Assembly: GCF_029814175.1 (NCBI RefSeq)
Contig: NZ_CP122312.1
Coordinates: 1,116,001 to 1,180,000 of the forward strand
Direction: 5' to 3'
Length of the DNA stretch: 64,000 nucleotides
Source: Halospeciosus flavus
GTDB lineage: Archaea; Halobacteriota; Halobacteria; Halobacteriales; Halobacteriaceae
Below are positions 9,532 through 18,709 of the stretch, in pieces (position 1 is the first letter of the stretch; the number at the start of each line of letters is the position of its first letter). A program made the position numbers and the translations under genes. The notes below the pieces were generated by a model. That model searched no databases. It saw nothing but the letters and a program-made list of their open reading frames with translations, and had not been told where the DNA came from.

Positions 9532-10152
9532 ATGACCTCACCTCGCTTACCGGACCTCGATGATTGCGTTACAGTCTATCTGGACGTCTGGGACGTATTT
9601 GGGACGGACACCTTCAACGTCGGCGACCTCGTCGTCGAACTTCATCAACGCGAGACCGACACCGATCTGCTCGACGGCGTCGGCCCACAACGACAAATCG
9701 ATTTACTCACAGCCTACGGACTCTTAGAGCAGGTCTCAGGCGACCGTTATCGGGTTCGCTGCCAGCCCGACGAGACCCAACTGGAGTGGTGGGAACAACT
9801 CGAAGAGCAAGTCGAGGAACTCCACGACGCCGTCCATGAGAAACGACGAACAGTCTCGGAGGGTGGCGACAGGCCGCTTCTCACGTATCGTGGCCATACC
9901 TACGTCAGTCTCTTCGTCGACGAAGGGACGCCCATAGCTGACGTCATCGACGAAGTCCACGAGATCGACGATCTCCACGACGGCGTCGCACTCCGCTCGC
10001 CCGCAACGTTGGCAAACGAAGTACAGGATATCGCCGACGAACTCTGTAGTGTGACCAGAGACGACATTGAGCCCTTCGAGAAGGTTAATTCGGAGGTGAA
10101 GGGCTCGAACAGCGACGACCTCGAGTTCCGGCTCTTCATCGCCCCACGTTGA
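9532..10152 (+). CDS. Conserved haloarchaeal protein of unknown function
   Basis: 206 acidic residues, soluble, no membrane segment. The N-terminal half (TDTFNVGDLVVELHQRETDT and LLTAYGLLEQVSGDRYRVR) looks like a winged-helix fold that ends in a wing with an RYRVR strand. Residues about 85-105 are a charged helix, followed by TYRGHTYVSLFVDEG. A DNA-binding regulatory role for the divergent amide locus is possible but is inference. It is divergently transcribed from the chaperonin gene 100 bp away. Confidence 0.6.
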   Translation: MTSPRLPDLDDCVTVYLDVWDVFGTDTFNVGDLVVELHQRETDTDLLDGVGPQRQIDLLTAYGLLEQVSGDRYRVRCQPDETQLEWWEQLEEQVEELHDAVHEKRRTVSEGGDRPLLTYRGHTYVSLFVDEGTPIADVIDEVHEIDDLHDGVALRSPATLANEVQDIADELCSVTRDDIEPFEKVNSEVKGSNSDDLEFRLFIAPR

Positions 10153-10192
10153 CCGGGCGAACTATACTGTTCTACGATGCCTGTGCTAACGT

Positions 10193-10771
10193 ATGCCAAC
10201 CCGTATCGAACCACTGTCGCCAGACGACGCCGAGGACGAAACGGTAGCAGGGCTGCTCCAGGAGGCCCAGAACGGGTGGTACCGGGATACTGCGTTCTTC
10301 GGTGCGATGGCCTACGCACCCGAACTCTTCGAACGAATCCACGCACTCTTCGATACGTTCCCGGTCGCCGAGGATATCGATCTCGAACTCCTCGAGTTGA
10401 TGCGACTGCGGATCGCGGCCGTCCACGAGTGTGCATACTGCGCGACAGTCCGGACCGTCGCAGTCGAGGACACAATCGCGGCCAAAGAGGACGCGGTGAT
10501 GAGTACAGATATCGACGAACAGGCACTCACAACCAGAGAAGCCGCCGCCGTCCGTCTCGCGGATGCGCTCGCGAACGACCCACACCGCTTGTCCGACGCC
10601 GAGTTCACCGCGATTCGCGAGACCTTCACGATCGACGAGTTCGTCGAACTCCTGCTGTTCGCCAGTATCGAAGTCGGCCTCGACCGTTTCTGTATCGCAC
10701 TCCGCCTCGATACGACGGCCGAGAGTACGTACCCGTCCGGACTCGAGTACCCATACGACCGCGAAGGTTAA
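10193..10771 (+). CDS. Carboxymuconolactone decarboxylase / AhpD-like protein
   Basis: 192 residues. The signature LRIAAVHECAYCATVRTV contains the E-C-x-x-C plus His pattern of the AhpD-like fold (here HECAYC), used for thiol redox or peroxide chemistry. All-alpha composition fits the family. It lies 40 bp after the preceding gene on the same strand and 100 bp before the AmiS-type gene, so it could be co-expressed with the amide genes. The substrate cannot be inferred. Confidence 0.8.
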   Translation: MPTRIEPLSPDDAEDETVAGLLQEAQNGWYRDTAFFGAMAYAPELFERIHALFDTFPVAEDIDLELLELMRLRIAAVHECAYCATVRTVAVEDTIAAKEDAVMSTDIDEQALTTREAAAVRLADALANDPHRLSDAEFTAIRETFTIDEFVELLLFASIEVGLDRFCIALRLDTTAESTYPSGLEYPYDREG

Positions 10772-10802
10772 TTATAGAGTGAAAGGGTTGAACCGAACAA
10801 CA

Positions 10803-10815
10803 AAGATATAAATAA
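10803..10815 (+). promoter_or_regulatory. TATA box of the AmiS-type gene
   Basis: AAGATATAAATAA is a strong archaeal TATA element in an AT-rich pocket. A GGAGGAG ribosome-binding site follows at about 10856, fifteen bases before the ATG at 10872. Confidence 0.5.
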
Positions 10816-10871
10816 ACAGATTGAGTGTGAGACAATGCCACTCATGATTCGACCACGGAGGAGATTGAGCC

Positions 10872-11396
10872 ATGTCGTTGTATAGTGTGCTCGGGATGGG
10901 GCTGCTCTTCGTTGGGGGAGTCCTCGTCGTCAACGGGCTGTGGTTACACGGGTATGGAGGAGACGATGACGTCGCGATCTTCAACCTCCTCGTCGGCATC
11001 ATCACGTTCTTGATCGTGATGTGGTGGGGATTCGGCGGCGCAGCGTCGCAGGGCACTCCCTTCAACGCCGCGGGGACGATGCTCTTCTCGTTCACGTATC
11101 TCTGGCTCGGCGTCAACGCCTATCGCGGCACCGAGGATCAACGCGGATTTGGCTGGTACTGTGCGTTCGTCGCCGTCGTCACTATCCCGACTGGCTATCT
11201 CACCCTCCTGACTGGAGACATCGGGCTCACTCTCCTCTGGTGGGTCTGGGGGGTTCTCTGGGCAACGTTCTGCCTGCTCTTGGCGCTGGAGCGAGACGAA
11301 TACACCGAGCCGATTGCGACCTTTACAGCCCTCGTCGGCGGCGCGACGGCACTGGCCGGGTACTTGATGGCAGCCGGATTCTGGCCGTGGGCCTGA
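10872..11396 (+). CDS. AmiS/UreI family urea or short-amide channel
   Basis: 174 residues with six hydrophobic helices. The GFGWYCAFVAVVTIPTGYLTL and TLLWWVWGVLWATFCLLLAL segments are diagnostic of AmiS/UreI proteins, proton-gated or facilitative channels for urea and short aliphatic amides. It is placed between two formamidase genes and upstream of one on the same strand, strongly suggesting import of formamide, acetamide or urea for hydrolysis. Start ATG at 10872 is preceded by GGAGGAG. Confidence 0.88.
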   Translation: MSLYSVLGMGLLFVGGVLVVNGLWLHGYGGDDDVAIFNLLVGIITFLIVMWWGFGGAASQGTPFNAAGTMLFSFTYLWLGVNAYRGTEDQRGFGWYCAFVAVVTIPTGYLTLLTGDIGLTLLWWVWGVLWATFCLLLALERDEYTEPIATFTALVGGATALAGYLMAAGFWPWA

Positions 11397-11467
11397 CCTC
11401 CTCACCACCCTTGGTTATTGAGAACCATGCCCAATAGTTATTAAGTTGAATTGTACATAGAGTAGTG

Positions 11468-12289
11468 ATGGCACACATAGAGAATCTCTGGGTCTACCCA
11501 GTCAAGGGACTCGACAGGATGAGCGTCGAGTCGATCAGTATCAATGGGGCGGGGACGTTCGAAGGCGATCGAGAATACGCGTTGCTCGACCCTGAAGAAG
11601 ACAACGTCATCGAAGACCGCTTCGACTCTGTCGGCAAGACATTCAACGGAAAAGAAATCGATCACACACACGAGGTTACGTCGTCGTTCGATCCAGAAAC
11701 CGACGTCCTCACCCTCCGGATGGACGAGACCGGTGAGACGTACGAGTTCGACCTGACTTCCGAGCGCGACGCAGCAAGCGAGTGGTTCAGTGAATTCGTC
11801 GGCGAACCCGTCGACCTGCGACGTCGAGAACCGCCATCCTTCATCGACCGACCAAACCTGGGTCCGTCGGTCATCAGTACCGGGACACTCGAGGAGGTCG
11901 CATCGTGGTTCGACGAGATGACCGTCGACGGCGCGCGAATCCGTCTTCGGCCGAACATCGAGATCGGCGGTGTCCCTGCGTTCTGGGAAGACCGTTTCCT
12001 CGGCGATGATGCACCGACCTTCGAAGTGAATGGTGTTACCTTCGAGGGTGCGGAAGCCTGCGCACGTTGTGTCGTCCCCTCGCGCGACCCCGATACCGGC
12101 GAGCCAATAGAGAAGTTCCAACAGCGATTCGCCGAGAAGCGTGAAGCAACGCTCCCCGAGTGGGCAGACAGAGACGCCTTCGAGCACTTCTTCACGGTAA
12201 TGCTCATCACGAAGATCCCAGAGTCCGATTACGGGAAGTCGGTTAGCGTCGGCGACGACGTCCGTATTCGAGACGAAGTAGAAGCGTAG
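11468..12289 (+). CDS. MOSC domain protein
   Basis: 273 residues. MOSC N-terminal barrel (IENLWVYPVKGLDRMSVESI) followed by the MOSC core with RLRPNIEIGG and the conserved cysteine in GAEACARCVVPSRDPDTGE. MOSC proteins bind molybdopterin-type cofactors or carry sulfur, as in mARC and YcbX that reduce N-hydroxylated compounds. A GTG at 11465 immediately precedes the ATG at 11468, and the ATG is chosen. Location in the amide block would fit reduction of hydroxamates or N-oxides, which is inference. Confidence 0.85.
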   Translation: MAHIENLWVYPVKGLDRMSVESISINGAGTFEGDREYALLDPEEDNVIEDRFDSVGKTFNGKEIDHTHEVTSSFDPETDVLTLRMDETGETYEFDLTSERDAASEWFSEFVGEPVDLRRREPPSFIDRPNLGPSVISTGTLEEVASWFDEMTVDGARIRLRPNIEIGGVPAFWEDRFLGDDAPTFEVNGVTFEGAEACARCVVPSRDPDTGEPIEKFQQRFAEKREATLPEWADRDAFEHFFTVMLITKIPESDYGKSVSVGDDVRIRDEVEA

Positions 12290-12526
12290 CCACCGTCTTT
12301 TCTCTGCGAACAGGGGGTACCGCAACCAGACTCGCTGAGTCCTAGTGGAACGTATACGACCGAATTCGGCGTTAATACCTCTTTAAGGAAGGTTAGAGTA
12401 CGCAAGTGCAAACGCTACTGTTCAACAAGACCGGATAAGAAATAGGGCCTGACACAGCTGTCTAGAGATGTCACGTCGATAATAGGATAAGAGATATTTG
12501 TTAGCCATTCAACCACATATGCGGAT

Positions 12527-13798
12527 ATGCCCGAGGTCAAATTCGAAGTTGACGTTGACAAGCCACCGGACGAACAGCCGGGAGCGAATCCCTTCAATCG
12601 CTGGCACCCGGACATTCCAGCGGCGACGAAAACGGAGCCTGGGGAGGCAATCCGGCTTGAAGCGCTCGACTGGACTGGTGGACAAATCGGAGACAACGAT
12701 GACCCGAATGAGGTCCGCGACGTCGATCTCAGTCAGGTCCATTATCTCGCTGGACCAGTGCACGTCGAGGGCGCCGAGCCTGGAGACCTGCTGAAGGTCG
12801 AGTTCCACGACATGGGTCCGCTCAACAACCGCTCGGAGTTCGGGTTCACCGGCACGTTCTCGCAGCAGAACGGCGGTGGATTCCTGACAGACCACTTCTC
12901 CGATGCAGCCAAGTCCATCTGGGATATCGATGGATACACTGTTTCGTCACGGCACGTCCCTGACGTCCGCTACGAGGGGAAGATCCATCCAGGGCTTGCC
13001 GGCTGTGCGCCCAGTCAAGAGCTCCTCGAAGAGTGGAACGAACGCGAACAGGAACTCATCGACAAACACGAGGAAGATCCCGAGTCCATCCCCAACCACC
13101 CGACCGGCGAAGCAGAACCACCCGTCGCGAACCCGCCGACGACAGAGGGTGCACAGATGGGCGAGATGGATCCCGACGAGGCAGAAACAGCGGCAAAGGA
13201 AGCGGCGCGGACTGTCCCACCGCGGGAACACGGCGGTAACCACGACATCAAGGACCTTTCAATCGGGTCGACTATCTACTTCCCGGTGTACGTCGATGGT
13301 GCAAAGTTCGCAGTCGGTGACTTCCACGCCTCACAGGGCGACGGCGAAATCACCTTCTGTGGTGCCATCGAGATGGCCGGCTACGTCGACGTCGAGTTCG
13401 ATCTCGTGAAAAACGGGATGGAAAAACACGGCGTCGATCATCCGATCTTCGAGCCGGGTCACCGCGGACCGAACTTTGAAGACTACATCACGTTCTGTGG
13501 CTATTCGGTAACGGAGGATGGAGAACAGCGATATATCGACTCCCACACCGCTTATCGTCGTGCATGTCTGCAAGCGATCGACTATCTGAAGAAATTCGGC
13601 TACACTGGCCAACAGGCACTCCACATTCTCGGGACGGTCCCTGCCGAAGGTCGACAGAGCGGCGTCGTGGACGTCCCCAACGCGTGCTCTACGCTGGCAG
13701 TCCCGAAGGGGGTCTTCGAGTTCGATATTTCGCCAGGCAAGCTCGAGAACAGTGCCGATCGAGGTGATGTCGTTGTCACGGACGAGCCACTTGGGTAG
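12527..13798 (+). CDS. fmdA: Formamidase/acetamidase family amidohydrolase (copy 2)
   Basis: 423 residues, clearly paralogous to the protein at 6375-7631 over its whole length: RWHPDIPAATKTEPGEAIRL, GPVHVEGAEPGDLLKVEFHD, VPPREHGGNHDIKDLSIGST, DFHASQGDGEITFCGAIEMA and KFGYTGQQALHILGT. It has the same conserved His and acidic residues, so it should be active. The start ATG follows an AT-rich TATA-like GATATTTG by about 35 bp. Two diverged copies around a channel gene suggest different substrate preference or regulation. Confidence 0.92.
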   Translation: MPEVKFEVDVDKPPDEQPGANPFNRWHPDIPAATKTEPGEAIRLEALDWTGGQIGDNDDPNEVRDVDLSQVHYLAGPVHVEGAEPGDLLKVEFHDMGPLNNRSEFGFTGTFSQQNGGGFLTDHFSDAAKSIWDIDGYTVSSRHVPDVRYEGKIHPGLAGCAPSQELLEEWNEREQELIDKHEEDPESIPNHPTGEAEPPVANPPTTEGAQMGEMDPDEAETAAKEAARTVPPREHGGNHDIKDLSIGSTIYFPVYVDGAKFAVGDFHASQGDGEITFCGAIEMAGYVDVEFDLVKNGMEKHGVDHPIFEPGHRGPNFEDYITFCGYSVTEDGEQRYIDSHTAYRRACLQAIDYLKKFGYTGQQALHILGTVPAEGRQSGVVDVPNACSTLAVPKGVFEFDISPGKLENSADRGDVVVTDEPLG

Positions 13799-13845
13799 TG
13801 CCACTTCCACGGACGAAGCCGTGTGGCTCCCCAAGCTTTTGATAC

Positions 13846-14866
13846 TCACGGACATAAGTACGTAAAGACATCTGGTACGTTGATATCGTCCAGTGCACAG
13901 AGAGCAGCATCACGAAGTTCGTCAAGCGTTTCGAATAGGCGGTTGCCGAGTGATTGATCGAGTTGTCGCCAGCACTCTTCCGCGGGGTTCAGCTCTGGTG
14001 AACCCCGCGGAAGGTAACACAGTTCGATCGGAGTATCTTCAACGAACTCTTGGACTCTGTTCGCCGTGAAATACGAGGCGTTATCGAGGACAACGCAGAT
14101 TTTCTCGCCGAACTCTGTCTGGAGTGCATCCAGAAGACGAATCGTCGTGTCGCTGTTGAAGTTTTCCTCGCAGGGGAGAAAGAACGTCTCATCAGTATCG
14201 CTGACTGCACCGAGAAGTTTGATGCTGTCCCACGCGCCCGTCACCGGGAGTGACGGGCGCTCACCCTTGGGAAACCATGCGTGAATCAGTGTCGAGAGAA
14301 CCTGTCGCGTCTGATCAATGGCTAAGATCGTGTATTCGTCGTCCAGGTTGTCGCGCTTTTTTTGAACCCGTCTTGCCATGCTTCCTGTGCTCTCTCATCG
14401 GATTTGTGAAACTCCGGCCGGGCTGTCTTCCAGGACAGCCCGGCCTCGGTCATCAATCGTCGAACGTGACGCTCACAGTACTCAACGTCGAATTCCTCGG
14501 CGAGATAGTGACGAGCAGTGGAACAGACCACGCAGGCGCGTCAAGTCCAACTTCCTCTGGAGACTTGTGAAGCGCTTCAACGAACTGTTCATGCTCTTTG
14601 TCGGAGAGTTTTGAGGGCCTTCCTGAACGGTGTTCGTCGTAGACGACCTCCTCGAACGGCTCGTCGGCGAGCCGTTCGAGTCGATCAAGCCACCGCGAGA
14701 GCCAGCCAGCAGTGTATCCATAGCGTTCAGCGACCTCTTGTAGCGTCGCACCGTCTTCTTCAAGGTAATTGATCGCCGCCATGAGCCGTTGTGACGGCTT
14801 TTTTCCCTCGACCTCCGCCAAGACCTGGCGGAGGTCTTCGGTAGAGACGTTGTCGAGAGAGGTCAT
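13846..14866 (-). pseudogene. IS630-family transposase, frameshifted
   Basis: Three reading-frame pieces form one transposase. The N-terminus (14866 down, MTSLDNVSTEDLRQVLAEVE) has the helix-turn-helix TLQEVAERYGYTAGWLSRWL. The middle piece (CSTARHYLAEEFDVEYCERH) is entered after a one-base loss at about 14515. The C-terminus with DDE residues (LAIDQTRQ, VVLDNASYFT, LPRGSPELNPAEECWRQLD) is reached through an A7G run at about 14358, where a -1 shift gives the expected FKKKRDN. The first shift makes this copy defective; the second could be programmed slippage. Exact element ends were not resolved. Confidence 0.8.
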
Positions 14867-15543
14867 ATCGGAGTAACGTACTCTTCTTTGAAGTATTTTT
14901 GGCTGACAGTATGAGGACTTCACGACTCTTAGCTGGACACCCCTTTTTCGCGTTGTAAACAACAGCGATAGCTCTTGGCTGTCCAGGGTCTGTGGATACC
15001 TAAACAAATAGCCACAACAGCTTTTCTCAGGCTAGTGGTAGGATATCTTGCCTCGACGCTTTCACGGGCGTACCGAGGTATCCGTGGTGGCACTCCGCTT
15101 GCGAGCGCCGACGTACTCCCACCTGGCGTCGGCGCTCGTTCGACCCTTCTGTGACGAGAGTTCGGAGTCGTCCCCACACCAATACGGCACGAATTCGACG
15201 TCGTGGAACCTGGTTGCGCCGTCGCGTCCACTACCCACTACCGACTCGTGATCTACCTTCGGGGCAATTTCGCAGAACCGTTCGACGAGCCGAATGTGTG
15301 GGCGCCCACGCGGTTCGAGAACGGCATTTCGACCAGCAGCTGAACACGCTCGACCCATAGACGTCTCTCGATGGCGCCCGGTGTGAGGACTACTCGCCGT
15401 TGAGGAAGGAATGTTCTCTCTTACTTCACCAGCGACGGCGACACGCTCCTGTATTGGGGCTGGGTAGTGGAAGAACACCTACGACCGCGACCTCCCGCGG
15501 GTAGGAAAGCGAGCGGACGAACACGATACTTGACCTCCACCGC
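14867..15543. other. Non-coding spacer with paired hairpins and an ORB-like motif
   Basis: No supported gene. It contains CACCCCTTTTTCG plus GTTGTAAAC at about 14938-14960, which shares the CGAAAAAGGGGTG core of a site at 38276. A tandem hairpin block follows at 15051-15138: CCTCGACGC pairing with GCGTACCGAGG, then CGAGCGCCGACG (15102-15113) pairing exactly with CGTCGGCGCTCG (15127-15138). A related block occurs at 29138-29240. Confidence 0.4.
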
Positions 15544-15948
15544 CTAAAGGCGGCGAGTTCGATCGTTGGTTGGAGTGAGGAAGTCCCATTCGCGGATGGC
15601 GAATCCGACAATCTCGATACGCCGTTGGAGATGTTCCCATTCGCGTGCGATCTCGCGACGATGGTCTTCCTCGTCGGCGTCAAGAGACTCGTCGGTGAGC
15701 GTCCCGCGAATCTGATTCGGCGACTCGACTCCGAATTCGTCCTCCCAATCCCGAATCTGCGCCTTCATGTCGGCGAGGCGGTCCGTGAGCTCCTCAACAG
15801 TGTGTCCGCTGTCTCGCAGACGCATCGCCTCCTGGATTGCTTGGCGGCGATAGTCAGGGAGATACGTCGTGTGAGTAGCACTTTCATCACGATGGAGGAT
15901 GCCATCATCGACGAGTCGTTCGAGGACACGTTTAGTCGGCTCATGTGA
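15544..15948 (-). pseudogene. DUF7342-type HTH protein, C-terminal part cut off by TnpB element
   Basis: Frame SHEPTKRVLERLVDDGILHR onwards, then the helical domain MRLRDSGHTVEELTDRLADM to NDRTRRL, 134 residues to the stop. This is the recognition part of a winged helix plus the second domain of the DUF7342 family. The missing N-terminus is at 17626-17757, on the other side of the TnpB element. Joining the two gives one 178-residue frame with no gap, so the insertion is clean. Confidence 0.8.
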
Positions 15949-17625
15949 CAGAGTATTAGCGGAAGCCTACGACTTCAGTCGTGGGTCTAAGCGATAGGCA
16001 CTGTCTCGATTACCATGTTCTGTGGCCGGCCGTGATTCTCTGGGTCGGAATGGTTTTCCCTAGTGAAATCGTACAGGTTGATGATGCGGCGCACCAATAC
16101 GTTCGAGCTACGGGCATTCTCACAGCGGGAGCGATGCCTATTGCTCGAACTGTTGGATGCGTCGGCTGCCTGTTACAACGAGGTAAATTACGAGCGCCGG
16201 CAGGCTTTCTTCGACGTTCGAGAGAACGCTGAGCAGCGAGTGCCGGTCAGTGAACTGCGGACAGCAGTCGAAGGTGCGACCACCCAGGAGAAATACCGGC
16301 AGCGCTACAAGCAGGTCCTCAGTTCGAGTACGCCCCAGCAACTCGTCCAGAAGAACTGGTCGACGTGGAAATCGTTCTTCAAGTTACTCTCGAAATACCG
16401 TGATCCGGAGAATGAGACGGTCACAGACAAACCGTCGCCGCCAGGATACTGGAAGGATGGCGAGCAGCGAGTGTTACACACGGTCATCCGGAACGATCAG
16501 TATACGCTGGAGTTAGGCGATCGGAGTCGGGTCGAAATCCCGGTCGGGATGGAGTTGAAGGAAGCCTACGGGCTGGGGCACCACGAGCGGTTACGCCTCG
16601 AAGTTCGTGGAAAGCCACATTGGACAGGCAAGCAGGGTCGATTAGAGATTGTGTACGATCGCGACGCCGAGTCGTTCACCGCACACCAGTCTGTCGGCGA
16701 CGAGAAACACCCACCTCATTGTCGACAGTCGACTACTTCGAGTTTTCCCACTACACTGGCAACCAGTTCTCGCGGCGAGGGGACGGTTGCAGCGGTGGAT
16801 ATCGGCGCGAATAATCTCGCCGCCGTCACAACCTCGACCGGCCAGCAACTCCTGTTCCACGGCCGCCCGCTCTTCGAGCGCTTCCACGAGTATACGAGAC
16901 GGATTGCCCACCAACAGTCCGAACTGCCCGAAGAGCAGTGGTCGAGTCCACGCATTCGCGAACTGTATCGCCGTCGCGATGCCCAACGCGATCACGCTCA
17001 AGACGCACTCGTTCGCCATCTCGGCGAGTGGCTCGCCAACCACGACGTCGATGAACTCATCGTCGGGAAATTAGGCGATGTCTGTGCAAGTCATTGGTCG
17101 GCGACGGTCAACGAGAAAACCCACCTCTTCTGGGCTCACGGACGCTTCCGACGCCGGCTCGACGAAGTGCTCGGCGACGAATACGGCATCACAGTTCGCG
17201 AAGAAAGTGAAGCCGGGACCTCCTCAAAGTGTCCCACTTGTGAGAGTACGGAAGTCCATCGAAACGGGGACTTACTCCACTGTCTCGACTGTGGCACTGA
17301 GAGCCATAGCGATTTGGCCGCGAGCGTCAACTTCCTTCGTGAACAAGCCGACGAACAGCACCTCAACCTTCCAACACAAGGGCCGATGGCACGGCCCGTG
17401 GCCTCCCGAGAGAACACGACGGAGGATGGACACCACGACTACGACCAAACAGTGGTGCCACGCCTTGAGTGGGACGATCACGGCTGGCGACAGCCTGATC
17501 ACTCGACCAAAGAGGACCCCACAAACCAGAGTACCACACCGGGAAACTTGCCTTCGGGGTCTCAGGTCTAATCGACCGCCTGAATCACCCGCGTAAGGAA
17601 TCCCACGCTTAGTGGGAGGATGTCA
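15949..17625 (+). mobile_element. IS200/IS605-type TnpB-only element (copy 1)
   Basis: The left end starts CAGAGTATTAGCGGAAG directly after target GTGA and carries a hairpin around ACGACTTCAGTCGT. The right end has hairpin TCCCACGCTTAGTGGGA and finishes GGATGTCA. No target duplication is made, as expected for this class. The ends are fixed by comparison with copy 2 (35115-38173) and by exact repair of the interrupted gene. No tnpA is present. Confidence 0.85.
16081..17571 (+). CDS. tnpB: TnpB RNA-guided nuclease-like protein (IS1341 type), copy 1
   Basis: About 496 residues. RuvC-I Asp in VAAVDIGANNLAAV, RuvC-II region DELIVGKLGD, zinc ribbon CPTCESTEVH and CLDCGTESHS, and RuvC-III Asp in SHSDLAASVNF. 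At the RuvC-II position where most TnpB have a VED-type Glu, this copy reads GKL, whereas copy 2 at 36548 reads GEL. Start chosen at ATG 16081 (MMRRTNTFELRA), shared by both copies. TnpB proteins use right-end RNA to cut DNA and promote element retention. Confidence 0.85.
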   Translation: MMRRTNTFELRAFSQRERCLLLELLDASAACYNEVNYERRQAFFDVRENAEQRVPVSELRTAVEGATTQEKYRQRYKQVLSSSTPQQLVQKNWSTWKSFFKLLSKYRDPENETVTDKPSPPGYWKDGEQRVLHTVIRNDQYTLELGDRSRVEIPVGMELKEAYGLGHHERLRLEVRGKPHWTGKQGRLEIVYDRDAESFTAHQSVGDEKHPPHCRQSTTSSFPTTLATSSRGEGTVAAVDIGANNLAAVTTSTGQQLLFHGRPLFERFHEYTRRIAHQQSELPEEQWSSPRIRELYRRRDAQRDHAQDALVRHLGEWLANHDVDELIVGKLGDVCASHWSATVNEKTHLFWAHGRFRRRLDEVLGDEYGITVREESEAGTSSKCPTCESTEVHRNGDLLHCLDCGTESHSDLAASVNFLREQADEQHLNLPTQGPMARPVASRENTTEDGHHDYDQTVVPRLEWDDHGWRQPDHSTKEDPTNQSTTPGNLPSGSQV

Positions 17626-17757
17626 ACAGTCCGCTTCGGAAGCGATCCAGTTTGCAGTCCGCGGTTCAGAAAGCTGTCGGGCAACCATCCGAACACGATC
17701 TTCACCCGTCGTCTGGCGTTCCATCAGGCCCTCAGAATTCGACTCGTCTTCAGTCAT
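17626..17757 (-). pseudogene. DUF7342-type HTH protein, N-terminal part
   Basis: 44 codons, MTEDESNSEGLMERQTTGED to WIASEADC, ending exactly at the right end of the TnpB element. WIASEADCS continues as SHEPTKRVLERL at 15948, completing a helix-turn-helix. It is the 5' end of the gene whose remainder is at 15544-15948. Confidence 0.8.
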
Positions 17758-17904
17758 ACAATATAGTTCCCACTCAATCTTAATATAGGTTGAGGCTATT
17801 CGACCTATATCGAATCCCGTAGCATAGTAACACAGGCAAGTGAATTCGTCCAAGATGTTCGCGGCAAAACGGACGGAAAACTCGACGACGAGCTGCAGAA
17901 CGCG

Positions 17905-18129
17905 ATGGTTGAGTACACGGACGACCGGATGGCTCGGTTGGAGACCGACGTCGAGGCAATGAACAAGAAACTCGACGAGATCCTGACCTGCCTCTCTCAG
18001 ACTGAAGCGGGAACACACACTCACCGCTTGGTTCAGAACCGGATCGTGTCGGGCTCGTCCGGCTTCAGTGTATCTGGACCGCCACCGCCACGGCGACCGA
18101 GGAACACGATCGCCTCAAGGGCGCCGTGA
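17905..18129 (+). CDS. Small coiled-coil protein, uncertain
   Basis: The frame reads MVEYTDDRMARLETDVEAMN and then a heptad-like KKLDEILTCL. The open frame begins further upstream (EFVQDVRGKTDGKLDDELQN) without an ATG. Composition is haloarchaeal and fits small plasmid-borne coiled-coil proteins, but the last 30 residues become low-quality and run into the antisense gene at 18033. It may be a 5'- and 3'-truncated remnant. Confidence 0.35.
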   Translation: MVEYTDDRMARLETDVEAMNKKLDEILTCLSQTEAGTHTHRLVQNRIVSGSSGFSVSGPPPPRRPRNTIASRAP

Positions 18130-18557
18130 GTAAAGCGAGCCTCGTACGACCAGAAGAAGCCGTCCGCGATATCGTCGTGCGAGCTGTGGAACTCGAAGGA
18201 TCTGTGCATCTCGTGGTCCACCCAGTATTCCTCGGCGACGGTCTGCGTCCGCGGCGACAGTGGAGAGAGTCCGCGTTCGAGTACGTCGCTCGGATCGGCG
18301 TCCTCGTAGAACGCGACGTATTCGTCCCACGAGTCGAAGCCGTGCGATTCCGCTTCGGCTTGTTTCTCTGCGGCGGTCTTCTTCCGGTACTCCTCCTCGT
18401 GGCGCAACAGCCGACCCTCAGCAGTCAGCTTGTACCGCTGTCCAGTTTGATGGCCAATCTCCTTTGTCTGCCACTCGATCTCGCTCGGGCGTCGCTCTGC
18501 GGGGAACTTCGGGAGGTCGAGTCCGTCTTCGACGACGAGTCGGTCGTACATCCCCAT
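18033..18557 (-). CDS. Haloarchaeal protein of unknown function
   Basis: About 174 acidic residues starting MGMYDRLVVEDGLDLPKFPA. The middle is a charged helix (EGRLLRHEEEYRKKTAAEKQ), then HGFDSWDEYVAFYEDADP and a C-terminal beta region with SYEARFTHGALEAIVFLG. MYDRL starts are common in small haloarchaeal proteins with degenerate zinc-ribbon-like or beta folds. No function can be assigned. Confidence 0.65.
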   Translation of the reverse strand: MGMYDRLVVEDGLDLPKFPAERRPSEIEWQTKEIGHQTGQRYKLTAEGRLLRHEEEYRKKTAAEKQAEAESHGFDSWDEYVAFYEDADPSDVLERGLSPLSPRTQTVAEEYWVDHEMHRSFEFHSSHDDIADGFFWSYEARFTHGALEAIVFLGRRGGGGPDTLKPDEPDTIRF

Positions 18558-18709
18558 CGTTGTCTGTCTCATACTCCGAGCGGACGCAAAACCGTTCCGT
18601 CAATCGTGCTCGCTTCGGACACGTGGCAAGCAAACGAGTCTGGCACGTAGTGAAGAAGACCGTCAGATTTGGAGCTAGGCCGGCGAACACCAGCCATATG
18701 CAAATCGGT

